In this document: in pieces, positions 16,482 to 23,778 of the stretch
How positions within the stretch are numbered: the stretch's first letter is position 1
How the letters are laid out: the number at the start of each line of letters is the position of its first letter
Notes under the pieces: model-generated
What the model was told of the DNA's origin: nothing
Database searches by the model: none
What the model saw: the letters and a program-made list of their open reading frames with translations, nothing else
Source of the DNA: Akkermansiaceae bacterium UBA2367
Lineage (GTDB): Bacteria; Verrucomicrobiota; Verrucomicrobiia; Verrucomicrobiales; DEV007
Direction of reading: 5' to 3'
Assembly (NCBI GenBank): GCA_002344525.1
Contig: DDTJ01000002.1
Location: forward strand, 30,918 to 76,208
Length of the DNA stretch: 45,291 nt
Made by a program: the position numbers and the translations under genes

Positions 16482-17141
16482 TCAATCGCAAAACGTCTTC
16501 GAAGAGATGGCGATGGCCAAAACAGGACAACCGCCCGCATCCCCTCGGGCCAGCCTCGGCTCCAGCTTCGCGAGGTTCGTGGTGGTCGTGGTTTTCAATT
16601 GCGTCGAGGCCGGATCCAAATGCAAAGCCAATCGCCTGAGATCGTCCTGCGTCCGGGTGATCAGGATCGCCGCGTCGATCAGCGCGAAATCATAGAGCGC
16701 CCGATAAGCACTGAGATCGCGATCCAAGTTTCCGTCCTTCGCGTTCCACTCAACATCCAGCGCGAGACGACCCTTGAAGTTGTCCACCTTGTAGCCTCGG
16801 TTCTGAACCACTGACTTGATTTCCGTGACTTGCGATTCTCCTGCCTTCCCATAGGGCATCACCTTCAACGCCAGTTCGATGAGCGTATCGACCCGGCTCT
16901 CGCGCCAGCCGAACTCCCGGAAATGCCTGTCGATCCGCGCCGCGAGATCGGATTTGTTCCCGCCCTGATCCGTGAGATCGCTCTTCTCCAGACGGAACCG
17001 CCGCAGCACTTCCAACACCTCCGACCACAAATCCGGATTCGTGGAGGCGATCACAGCAGCTCCGTTTCTCACCTCGCGGAACTCGTAACGGTCCAGAAGG
17101 GCGGCGGGAACCTGCGACTCGAAACTCTTCGTCAACTCCAT
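16482..17141 (-). CDS. BglII/BstYI-family type II restriction endonuclease
   Basis: A 219-residue nuclease; R.BglII and R.BstYI are of similar size. The active-site region is VDNFKGRLALDVEWNAKDG (D120, D129, E131) followed by DRDLSAYR, matching the family layout of an Asp about nine residues before an acidic-x-Glu/Gln pair. Known relatives cut AGATCT or RGATCY, so a GATC-centred site is inferred. The gene directly follows its methylase. The ATG at 17141 is used, but a TTG at 17162 would overlap the methylase stop by 4 bp and add seven residues. GC content looks lower than in the neighbouring housekeeping genes, which suggests transfer. Confidence 0.85.
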   Translation of the reverse strand: MELTKSFESQVPAALLDRYEFREVRNGAAVIASTNPDLWSEVLEVLRRFRLEKSDLTDQGGNKSDLAARIDRHFREFGWRESRVDTLIELALKVMPYGKAGESQVTEIKSVVQNRGYKVDNFKGRLALDVEWNAKDGNLDRDLSAYRALYDFALIDAAILITRTQDDLRRLALHLDPASTQLKTTTTTNLAKLEPRLARGDAGGCPVLAIAISSKTFCD

Positions 17142-17158
17142 CCACCGACATTGACCGA

Positions 17159-17971
17159 TCAAGCGACGGCGCGCGAATGGTTTTTATAGGTGTTCCAATC
17201 GGGAGCGTAGTCCTCGTCGGCTTGATTTCCCCAAACCGTCCAATTCGGACGCACTCCACGCGCGAAGAGTTCCAGAAACGGCCCCGGGGAGCATGCCTCG
17301 ATCAGGGCATACTGCTCATCCGGCTTCCGGCTGTGCTCCCGCTTCTGCGTCTGGATGACGTTCACCTGCCGCCTCGCAGGCGCCAAGGTCCTCACGTTCT
17401 TTCCGCGGACGCCAAAGAGGATCACCTCGGTGACGTTCCGAAAATAGAAGCCGACACCGCGACCGTCCGAACCCCCGTCCTTGCGAATCTTGTGCCAGAC
17501 GATGTTGCTCTTGTATTGGAACCCCCAAGCACGCAGCACTTCGATGCCCTCGGGCAGCAGCGCGTTCGGAACCCACAAGTAAAGATGGGAGTTTGCCGCC
17601 GCCACGTCGGCGACGGGAAGGCTCTTGATATCGTCGAGGCCCATCGTCGAGTAACGGCTCAAGCGACGGTGCTCGGGCGCAACCTTTCCCGTGCGGTTCT
17701 GGAACTGCCACGGCGGATCGGCCAGGATCGTGGCGTAACGAGTCCGCCCGCAAGCAGCACGAAGATCCCGCGCGATCTCCATGCGCTGCGGGTCGGATAG
17801 ACCTTTGATTCTCGAACCATCGTTCATGGGGGGCAGCTCGGGCAGTTTTGCCTCGAACAAGTCTGGGTGCTCAGCGATCATCGTCAAGAGGTATGTGGAA
17901 GCAGCGGACACACCGTAGGGCAAGCTGTCCAAAAGGACAATCTTTTTCCGCAATCCGGTAGACTGACCCAT
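17159..17971 (-). CDS. MT-A70 family DNA adenine methyltransferase
   Basis: A 270-residue N6-adenine methylase. The catalytic motif is DPPW (residues 85-88) within ATILADPPWQF. Other family stretches are HLYLWVPNALLPEGIEVLRAWGF, VWHK, GFYFRNVTEVILFGVRG, HSRKPDEQY and a C-terminal LFARG...WTVWGNQ. It is the modification half of a restriction-modification pair with the downstream nuclease. An N-terminal about 70-residue region (LLDSLPYGVSAAST) precedes the catalytic domain. The frame is open much further upstream but only antisense to the ABC transporter and fabF, so 17971 is the start. It is divergent from the ABC transporter. Confidence 0.88.
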   Translation of the reverse strand: MGQSTGLRKKIVLLDSLPYGVSAASTYLLTMIAEHPDLFEAKLPELPPMNDGSRIKGLSDPQRMEIARDLRAACGRTRYATILADPPWQFQNRTGKVAPEHRRLSRYSTMGLDDIKSLPVADVAAANSHLYLWVPNALLPEGIEVLRAWGFQYKSNIVWHKIRKDGGSDGRGVGFYFRNVTEVILFGVRGKNVRTLAPARRQVNVIQTQKREHSRKPDEQYALIEACSPGPFLELFARGVRPNWTVWGNQADEDYAPDWNTYKNHSRAVA

Positions 17972-18046
17972 CCCCCGCCCCTTGCGAACCGCCCCATTCT
18001 CCCTTACCGATCCCTCCCCGGCCTTCCGACCGGGATTCCCTGCCCC

Positions 18047-19942
18047 ATGCCCCAGCCTGCCTCCACGTCCGGCGCACCGAGCGCCCTCGACCTTGCCACC
18101 GCCTCGTCCGACGAGATCGCGGAGGACCGCCGCGCCGTCTTCCGCCGCCTCCTCGGCTATCTGAGGCCGCTCAAAGCCCGCTTGGCTTGGGGGATTTTCT
18201 TCGGGATCCTCGCGGGGGCGTTCAACGGCGTCCTCCTCCTCGTCCTGAAATCGGTCTTCACCATCGTCCTGCCCGCCTCCCAAGGCGAGGAAATCCAAAC
18301 GGTCTACCGGCCTTTCGAAGATCTCCAGTTCCCCGCCCTCGCGAACATCGAGTTCCCCGCGCCCGAGCTGCCGCCGGACAAGGAGTGGATCTTCGTCCTC
18401 GTCGTCTGCCTCAGCATCCCCATGCTGCTCGTGGTCCGCAGCGTCTTCCAGTTCCTGCACCAATACTGCATGATCTGGATCAACCTGAGGGTGCTCCACC
18501 GCCTCCGCGACGAGACCTTCACCAGCCTGATGCGCCAGTCCCTCGCCTTCTACAACCAAGTGAAGCTGGGCGAGCTGATCCAGACGGTGGCCAACCAGAC
18601 CCGCACCACCGCCGACGCCGGCAGCCAGCTCCTCACCGCCCTCATCCAGAACCCCGTCTCCATCCTCTCCATCATCTTCATGCTCGTGGTGATGGACCCC
18701 CTCTTCACTTTCGGGGCCCTCTTCGTCCTGCCCCTTTGCATCCTGCCCGCCGTCCTCGTCGCCCGGAGGGTGCGCAAGGCCGGGGGGCGCGAGGAGAAGG
18801 AGTCCGAGGGGCTGATGGTGACGCTGCACGAGAGCTTCTCCGGCATCCGCCTCGTGAAGGCGCATGGGCGCGAGGACTACCAGCGCGAGCGCTTCAACGA
18901 GGGCAGTCGACGCATCAACCAGTTCGTGATGCGCTGGCGCAAGGCCATGGAAATCTCCACCCCCCTGGTTGAGATCGTCGGCTCCTTCGGCATCGCCTTC
19001 GGCATGGTCTACGCCTGGTGGATGCAGATCAAACCCGAGACCTTCCTCACCATCAACCTCGGGCTGATGAGCATCTACCCCCATGTGAAGGCGCTCAGCC
19101 GCCTGCACGCGCAGACGGAGCGATGCCGCGTCGCTGCGTCGAAGGTCTTCGGCTACATCGACGCCGCGCCCGACGTGCCCGACCGGCCCGGCGCGCTCGC
19201 GCTGGACCGATGCCGGGGCGAGATCGAGTTGCGCGACGTCTTCTTCTCCTACACCGACAAGGCGACCGCCCTCGACGGCGTTTCCCTGCGCTTCGAACCC
19301 GGCAAAAAATACGCTCTCGTCGGCCAGAGCGGATCGGGAAAATCGACCCTGCTCTCCCTCGTCCTGCGCTTCTATGACATCGACCGGGGCGCCATCCTCC
19401 TCGACGGGCGCGACATCCGCGACCTTGCCCAATCTTCGCTGCGCGACCAGATCGGGCTCGTCAGCCAGGACACCTTCCTCTTCCACGACACCATCCGCAG
19501 CAACCTCCGCTACGGCCGTCTCGACGCCACCGACGAGGAGATCGAACGCGCCGCCCGTCTCGCCCACGCCCACGACTTCATCCTCGCCCAGCCGCAGGGC
19601 TACGACACCATGCTTGGCGACAAGGGCTGCACCCTCTCCGGCGGCCAGCAGCAGCGCCTCTCCCTCGCGCGCGCCATTCTCCGCGACGCACCCATCCTCT
19701 TCCTCGACGAAGCTACCTCGGCCCTCGACTCCGAGTCGGAGAAGGCGATCCGGGACGCCCTCGCCGAATTCTCCCGAGGCAAGACTGTCGTCGCCATCGC
19801 CCATCGCCTTTCCACCGTGCTCGACTCCGACGAGATCATGATGCTGAGCCAAGGCCGCATTCTGGACATGGCCCCGCACGAGACCCTGCTGGAGCGCTGC
19901 CCGGAATACCAGCAGCTCTACCATTTGCAGTTCGCCGAATAG
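18047..19942 (+). CDS. ABC transporter, permease fused to ATPase (MsbA-like exporter)
   Basis: A 631-residue half-transporter that works as a homodimer in the cytoplasmic membrane. The N-terminal membrane domain has about six hydrophobic segments. An unusual loop of about 40 residues (IQTVYRPFEDLQFPALANIEFPAPEL) separates the first two. The ATPase has Walker A GQSGSGKST, Q-loop LVSQDTF, signature LSGGQ, Walker B ILFLDEATSALD and the switch His in AIAHRLST. MsbA-type exporters flip lipid A or other lipids, but the substrate is not determined by sequence. The lack of a Shine-Dalgarno makes the ATG at 18047 a best guess. Confidence 0.92.
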   Translation: MPQPASTSGAPSALDLATASSDEIAEDRRAVFRRLLGYLRPLKARLAWGIFFGILAGAFNGVLLLVLKSVFTIVLPASQGEEIQTVYRPFEDLQFPALANIEFPAPELPPDKEWIFVLVVCLSIPMLLVVRSVFQFLHQYCMIWINLRVLHRLRDETFTSLMRQSLAFYNQVKLGELIQTVANQTRTTADAGSQLLTALIQNPVSILSIIFMLVVMDPLFTFGALFVLPLCILPAVLVARRVRKAGGREEKESEGLMVTLHESFSGIRLVKAHGREDYQRERFNEGSRRINQFVMRWRKAMEISTPLVEIVGSFGIAFGMVYAWWMQIKPETFLTINLGLMSIYPHVKALSRLHAQTERCRVAASKVFGYIDAAPDVPDRPGALALDRCRGEIELRDVFFSYTDKATALDGVSLRFEPGKKYALVGQSGSGKSTLLSLVLRFYDIDRGAILLDGRDIRDLAQSSLRDQIGLVSQDTFLFHDTIRSNLRYGRLDATDEEIERAARLAHAHDFILAQPQGYDTMLGDKGCTLSGGQQQRLSLARAILRDAPILFLDEATSALDSESEKAIRDALAEFSRGKTVVAIAHRLSTVLDSDEIMMLSQGRILDMAPHETLLERCPEYQQLYHLQFAE

Positions 19943-20014
19943 GCAGGGCAGGGCCGGGCCGAAGGGCAAAATTCCCCGGATTTCTCCTCGCATTCGACGC
20001 GGTGTCGTCGTTTC

Positions 20015-21325
20015 GTGACGCCGACCAGTCCCCTGCGCCTCGTGATCGACCCCGTTCCCTCCACTTCCCGCCGTCTCCCTCGCGTCGTCATCACCGGCTT
20101 GGGTGCCGTCACCCCTGTCGGCCTCGATGTGGAATCCTCTTGGCGTGCCGTGGTCGAGGGGCGCTCCGGCATCGGCCCCGTCACCATTGTCCCCGCCGAC
20201 CACCTCCCCGTCCGCATCGCCGGCGAGGTGAAGGGCTTCGACCCGACCACGGTGATGGACGCGAAGGAGGCCCGCCGCGCCGACCGCTTCGCCCAGTTCG
20301 CCGTGGCCGCTGCCCGCGAGGCCGTGGCGCAGGCCGGGTTCGTCATCGACCGCTCCAACGGCAACGACGTCGGCGTCGTCATCGGCTCGGGCGCCGGCGG
20401 CATCCAGACCTACACCGACAACCAGCACGCCATGGACCAGCGCGGGGCGGGACGGCTCAACCCCCTGATGATCCCCATGATCACCGCCGACTCGGCCTCG
20501 GTGCAGGTCAGCATCCAGACCGGGGCGCACGGGGTCACCTTCGGCGTCGCCGCGGCCTGCTCGACCGGCAACGACGCCATCGCCCAGGCCTTCTACGCCA
20601 TCCAGCGCGGCGACGCCAAGGCCATGATCACCGGAGGGGCCGAGGCGGCCGTGACCCATCTCGGGCTCGTAGGCTTCAGCCAGCTCCGCGCCCTCTCGCG
20701 CCGCAACGACGACCCTGCCCGCGCCTCGCGCCCCTTCGACCGCGACCGCGACGGCTTCGTCCTCAGCGAAGGCGCCGGCATCCTCGTGATCGAGGAGCTC
20801 GACTCGGCCCTCGCCCGAGGCGCGACGCCGCTCGCCGAAATCCTCGCCTGCGCCGCGACCTCCGACGCCGTCCACCTCACCGACCCCGACCGCGAGGCGG
20901 TGCAGGCCTCCCGCGCCATCAGCCTCGCCCTCGCCAAGGCCGGGGTCGCGCCAAACCAGCTCTCCTACATCAACGCCCACGCCACCTCCACGAGCATCGG
21001 CGACGTCTCCGAAGTCCGAGCCCTCAAACGCGCCCTCGGCGAAAGCGCCTACCGCGTGCCCGTCTCCTCGACGAAGTCGGTCACCGGGCACCTCCTCGGC
21101 GCGGCCGGGGCGGTCGAGGCGATCTGGTGCGTCCGCGCGATGCACGAGAGCGTCCTGCCGCCCACGATCAATCTGGAGAACCCCGATCCCGAGTGCGACC
21201 TCGATTTCGTCCCCAACACCGCCCGCCCCGCCGGGATCGACATCGCCCTCTCCGCCGCCTTCGCCTTCGGCGGGCACAATTCGATGCTCGTGCTGCGGAA
21301 ATGGAGCCATGAGCCGACCGTCTGA
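20015..21325 (+). CDS. fabF: 3-oxoacyl-[acyl-carrier-protein] synthase II
   Basis: A 436-residue condensing enzyme that elongates acyl-ACP with malonyl-ACP in fatty acid synthesis. The Cys-His-His triad is visible: Cys182 in AACSTGND, His in NAHATSTSIGD, and His in TKSVTGHLLGAAG with its preceding Lys. The N-terminal RVVITGLGAVTPVG and the C-terminal AFAFGGHNS are typical. It starts with GTG and carries about 20 extra N-terminal residues compared with Escherichia coli FabF; a later start would be possible only with a rare codon. It overlaps the next gene by 17 bp. No acpP lies adjacent. Confidence 0.94.
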   Translation: MTPTSPLRLVIDPVPSTSRRLPRVVITGLGAVTPVGLDVESSWRAVVEGRSGIGPVTIVPADHLPVRIAGEVKGFDPTTVMDAKEARRADRFAQFAVAAAREAVAQAGFVIDRSNGNDVGVVIGSGAGGIQTYTDNQHAMDQRGAGRLNPLMIPMITADSASVQVSIQTGAHGVTFGVAAACSTGNDAIAQAFYAIQRGDAKAMITGGAEAAVTHLGLVGFSQLRALSRRNDDPARASRPFDRDRDGFVLSEGAGILVIEELDSALARGATPLAEILACAATSDAVHLTDPDREAVQASRAISLALAKAGVAPNQLSYINAHATSTSIGDVSEVRALKRALGESAYRVPVSSTKSVTGHLLGAAGAVEAIWCVRAMHESVLPPTINLENPDPECDLDFVPNTARPAGIDIALSAAFAFGGHNSMLVLRKWSHEPTV

Positions 21326-21830
21326 ACCCGGGGTGGCGCTCCTGCCCGTCCTCCCCGACGAAGCCGAAGCGGTCTCGGAAATGGCCGCGCGCATCTGGCC
21401 GACGGCCTACGGGGCCATCCTCCCGCCGGGCCAGATCGACCACATGCTCGCGTGGATGTATGACCCGGAACGCCTCCGCCGCGAACTCGCGGAGGGGATC
21501 CTCTACCTCTGGATCGGCCAAGAGGGGGAACGCGTCGGCTTCCTCGCCGCCGGGCCCGTCCGTGCCGGATCGCCCTGCCCCCTCCACAAATTCTACCTCC
21601 TCCCCGAGGCGCAGGGACGCGGCCTCGGCGGCGCGGCCATGGCCCTGCTCCGCGAGCGGATCGCCGCCGCCGAGGCGGTGTCGCTGGAACTGCGGGTGAA
21701 CCGGAACAACGCCCCCGCGATCCGTTTTTACAAGAAACACGGCTTCACCACCTACGCCGAGGATCGTCTCGAAATCGGAGACGGCTTCGCGATGGACGAC
21801 TACCTGATGCGATTGCCGCTGAAACCGTGA
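21309..21830 (+). CDS. GNAT-family N-acetyltransferase
   Basis: A 173-residue acetyltransferase. The acetyl-CoA-binding motif A is LHKFYLLPEAQGRGLGGAAM, with the QGRGLGG pyrophosphate loop. The C-terminal motif B region is VNRNNAPAIRFYKKHGF, followed by a strand with DDYLMRLPL. These features are typical of small-molecule or protein N-acetyltransferases; the acceptor is unknown. It overlaps fabF by 17 bp, so the two are translationally coupled. Confidence 0.9.
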   Translation: MSRPSEPGVALLPVLPDEAEAVSEMAARIWPTAYGAILPPGQIDHMLAWMYDPERLRRELAEGILYLWIGQEGERVGFLAAGPVRAGSPCPLHKFYLLPEAQGRGLGGAAMALLRERIAAAEAVSLELRVNRNNAPAIRFYKKHGFTTYAEDRLEIGDGFAMDDYLMRLPLKP

Positions 21831-21882
21831 TTCCGCGATTTTTGCATCGCCACGGGCCTCTCCACAGGCGACATTTCCCTCT

Positions 21883-23523
21883 GTGAACCCCGTTCCCCCG
21901 GATTTCCTTCCCGCCCTCGGCGACGCTGTCGCGGCTCTCCGCCCGCGCGTCGCCCGCCTCCTCGCCTGCGGGGAAAGCGTCGGCTCCCCCCTTGCCGACG
22001 ATCTCGCCAAGTTCGCCCGAGAAGCCATGCTCCTCTCGGAGGAAGCGGCCACGCCAGTCCCGGACCCGGCCCAGCTCCGCGCCTTCCGCCACGACGCCCG
22101 CAACCGTCTCAACCGCCTCTTCGGCTTCGCCCAACTGATGCGCCTCGGCGGGACGCCGCCCGGCTTCCTCGAAGCCCTCGACGAAGCCGTCGCCACGCTC
22201 GAAGCCTGCCTCGCCGCCCTCTCCGACCCCGCCCCTCAACTTCCCGACCTCTCCGATCCTCCGGTCGCCTCCTCGTCTGCGGAGAACATCGGCAAGCTCC
22301 TCATCGCCGACGACGACGCCGGAAACCGCGAAATCCTCCGTCGCCTCCTCGAACCGCGCGGCTTCCGCCTCGCCTTCGCCGAGAACGGGGTCGAAGCCAT
22401 CGCGCAGATGGATCGCGGCGATTTCGACGCCGTCCTCCTCGACATCGAGATGCCCGAGATGGACGGCTTCGAGGTGCTCTCCCGCCTGCGCGAGACCGGA
22501 CGCCTCGGCAACACGCCCGTCATCGTCGTGACCGGACTCCAGGAGGAGCAGGACGCCGTCCGCTGTATCGAGAACGGGGCCGAGGACTTCCTCTCGCGCC
22601 CCATCCGCCCCGCCCTCCTCATGGCCCGGCTCAGCGCCAGCCTGGAGAAGAAGCGGCTCCGCGAAAAAGTCTTCGAGCAGCACTTCACCCCTGATCTCGC
22701 CCGCGAGCTCGCTCGCAACCCCGACCCCATGAAGATGCAAGCGCGACAGGCCGACGTCAGCGTGCTGTTCTGCGACATCCGCGGCTTCTCCGCCATCAGC
22801 GAGCGCCTCGGCCCCTCGCAGACCGTCGCCTGGCTCAGCGGGGTCATGGGCGAGTTCTCCTCCATCGTCCTCGACCACGGCGGCGTGCTCGTGGACTACA
22901 CCGGCGACGAGCTCCTCGCCATGTGGGGAGCGCCCAACGAGCAGCCCGACCACGCCGAACTCGCTTGCCGCGCCGCGCTGGAAATCCTCGGTCGCCTCCC
23001 CGCCCTCGACGAGCAGTGGCGTCCCGTCGTCGGGGCCGCGACCCAGGTCGGCATCGGGGTCAACTCCGGCGAGGCCCTCGTCGGCAACGTCGGCACCCAT
23101 CGCAAATTCAAATACGGCCCCCTCGGCACCGCCGTGAACCTCGCCAGCCGCGTCCAGGGCGCGACGAAATTCCTCGGCACCGCCATGCTCCTCACCGGCG
23201 AGACCGCCTCCCGCGTTTGCGACATCTTCCCCACCCGCCGCCTCTGCCGCGTGCGGGTGCAGAACATCCTCGCCCCCGTCGATCTCCACGAGCCTTGGCC
23301 GCCTGGCGCGGACGGGGATTGGGCACGGCTCTCGCGCCGCTACGAGGAGGCTCTCGCCGCCTTCGAACGAGGCCGTTTCGACGAGGCCGAGGCGATGCTG
23401 GCGGACTTTCTCGAAGCCGTCCCGGACGACGGCCCCGCCAGCCTCCTCCGCTCGCGCATCGCCGCCAAGCGGACAGGGTCGGATTCCGCCTTCGACCCTG
23501 TCTGGTCGCTGCCCGGGAAGTAG
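21883..23523 (+). CDS. Response regulator with class III adenylate/guanylate cyclase domain
   Basis: A 546-residue signalling protein. Residues about 1-130 are helical and contain FRHDARNRLNRLFGFAQLM (about 68-86), which resembles a histidine-kinase H-box, but no ATPase domain follows. A receiver domain spans about 137-255: DD pair in IADDDAG, phospho-acceptor Asp in LLDIEMPEMDGF, and Thr in VVTG. The cyclase domain (about 275-470) has both metal-binding Asp (FCDIRGF and YTGDELLAMWG) and the transition-state Asn and Arg of NLASR. A C-terminal helix pair resembles a TPR. It should make cAMP or cGMP under phosphorylation control. A GTG start at 21883 is used. Confidence 0.9.
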   Translation: MNPVPPDFLPALGDAVAALRPRVARLLACGESVGSPLADDLAKFAREAMLLSEEAATPVPDPAQLRAFRHDARNRLNRLFGFAQLMRLGGTPPGFLEALDEAVATLEACLAALSDPAPQLPDLSDPPVASSSAENIGKLLIADDDAGNREILRRLLEPRGFRLAFAENGVEAIAQMDRGDFDAVLLDIEMPEMDGFEVLSRLRETGRLGNTPVIVVTGLQEEQDAVRCIENGAEDFLSRPIRPALLMARLSASLEKKRLREKVFEQHFTPDLARELARNPDPMKMQARQADVSVLFCDIRGFSAISERLGPSQTVAWLSGVMGEFSSIVLDHGGVLVDYTGDELLAMWGAPNEQPDHAELACRAALEILGRLPALDEQWRPVVGAATQVGIGVNSGEALVGNVGTHRKFKYGPLGTAVNLASRVQGATKFLGTAMLLTGETASRVCDIFPTRRLCRVRVQNILAPVDLHEPWPPGADGDWARLSRRYEEALAAFERGRFDEAEAMLADFLEAVPDDGPASLLRSRIAAKRTGSDSAFDPVWSLPGK

Positions 23524-23553
23524 CGGAGCGGCACCGGGTCTCGCAACTTTGAT

Positions 23554-23609
23554 TTTGTAATAAAAAAAGACGGAAAAAGAGTGCGTCCGGGCAAATTTTT
23601 TGTTACAAA
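23554..23609 (+). repeat. AT-rich inverted repeat upstream of the TPR protein
   Basis: TTGTAATAAAAAA (23555-23567) pairs with TTTTTTGTTACAA (23596-23608) with one mismatch and a 28-nt loop. It lies 32 bp after the cyclase stop and 170 bp before the TPR gene. It could be a weak terminator or a regulatory site; the surrounding sequence is GC-rich, so it stands out. Nothing else is visible in the 255-bp gap. Confidence 0.6.
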
Positions 23610-23778
23610 TTCCCTCCCGGCCCTCAAGCCGGGGCGCGACGGAACCCGCGAGGAGGGGAAAACGGTCGGGGCCGAAAGGCTCCCTTCCGGCATTTTTTCC
23701 TTGGCGCGGCCCCGATTGCACGCCATCATTCCCGCGCGGGGGCGACCCCGCGAAACCCACGCGAAACAAGACAGTTGC

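Noticed and set aside
17159..21394. A 1411-codon open frame on the minus strand
   Set aside because: Only its last 271 codons (the methylase) are real. The rest is antisense to the ABC transporter and fabF and is kept open by high GC at codon positions.
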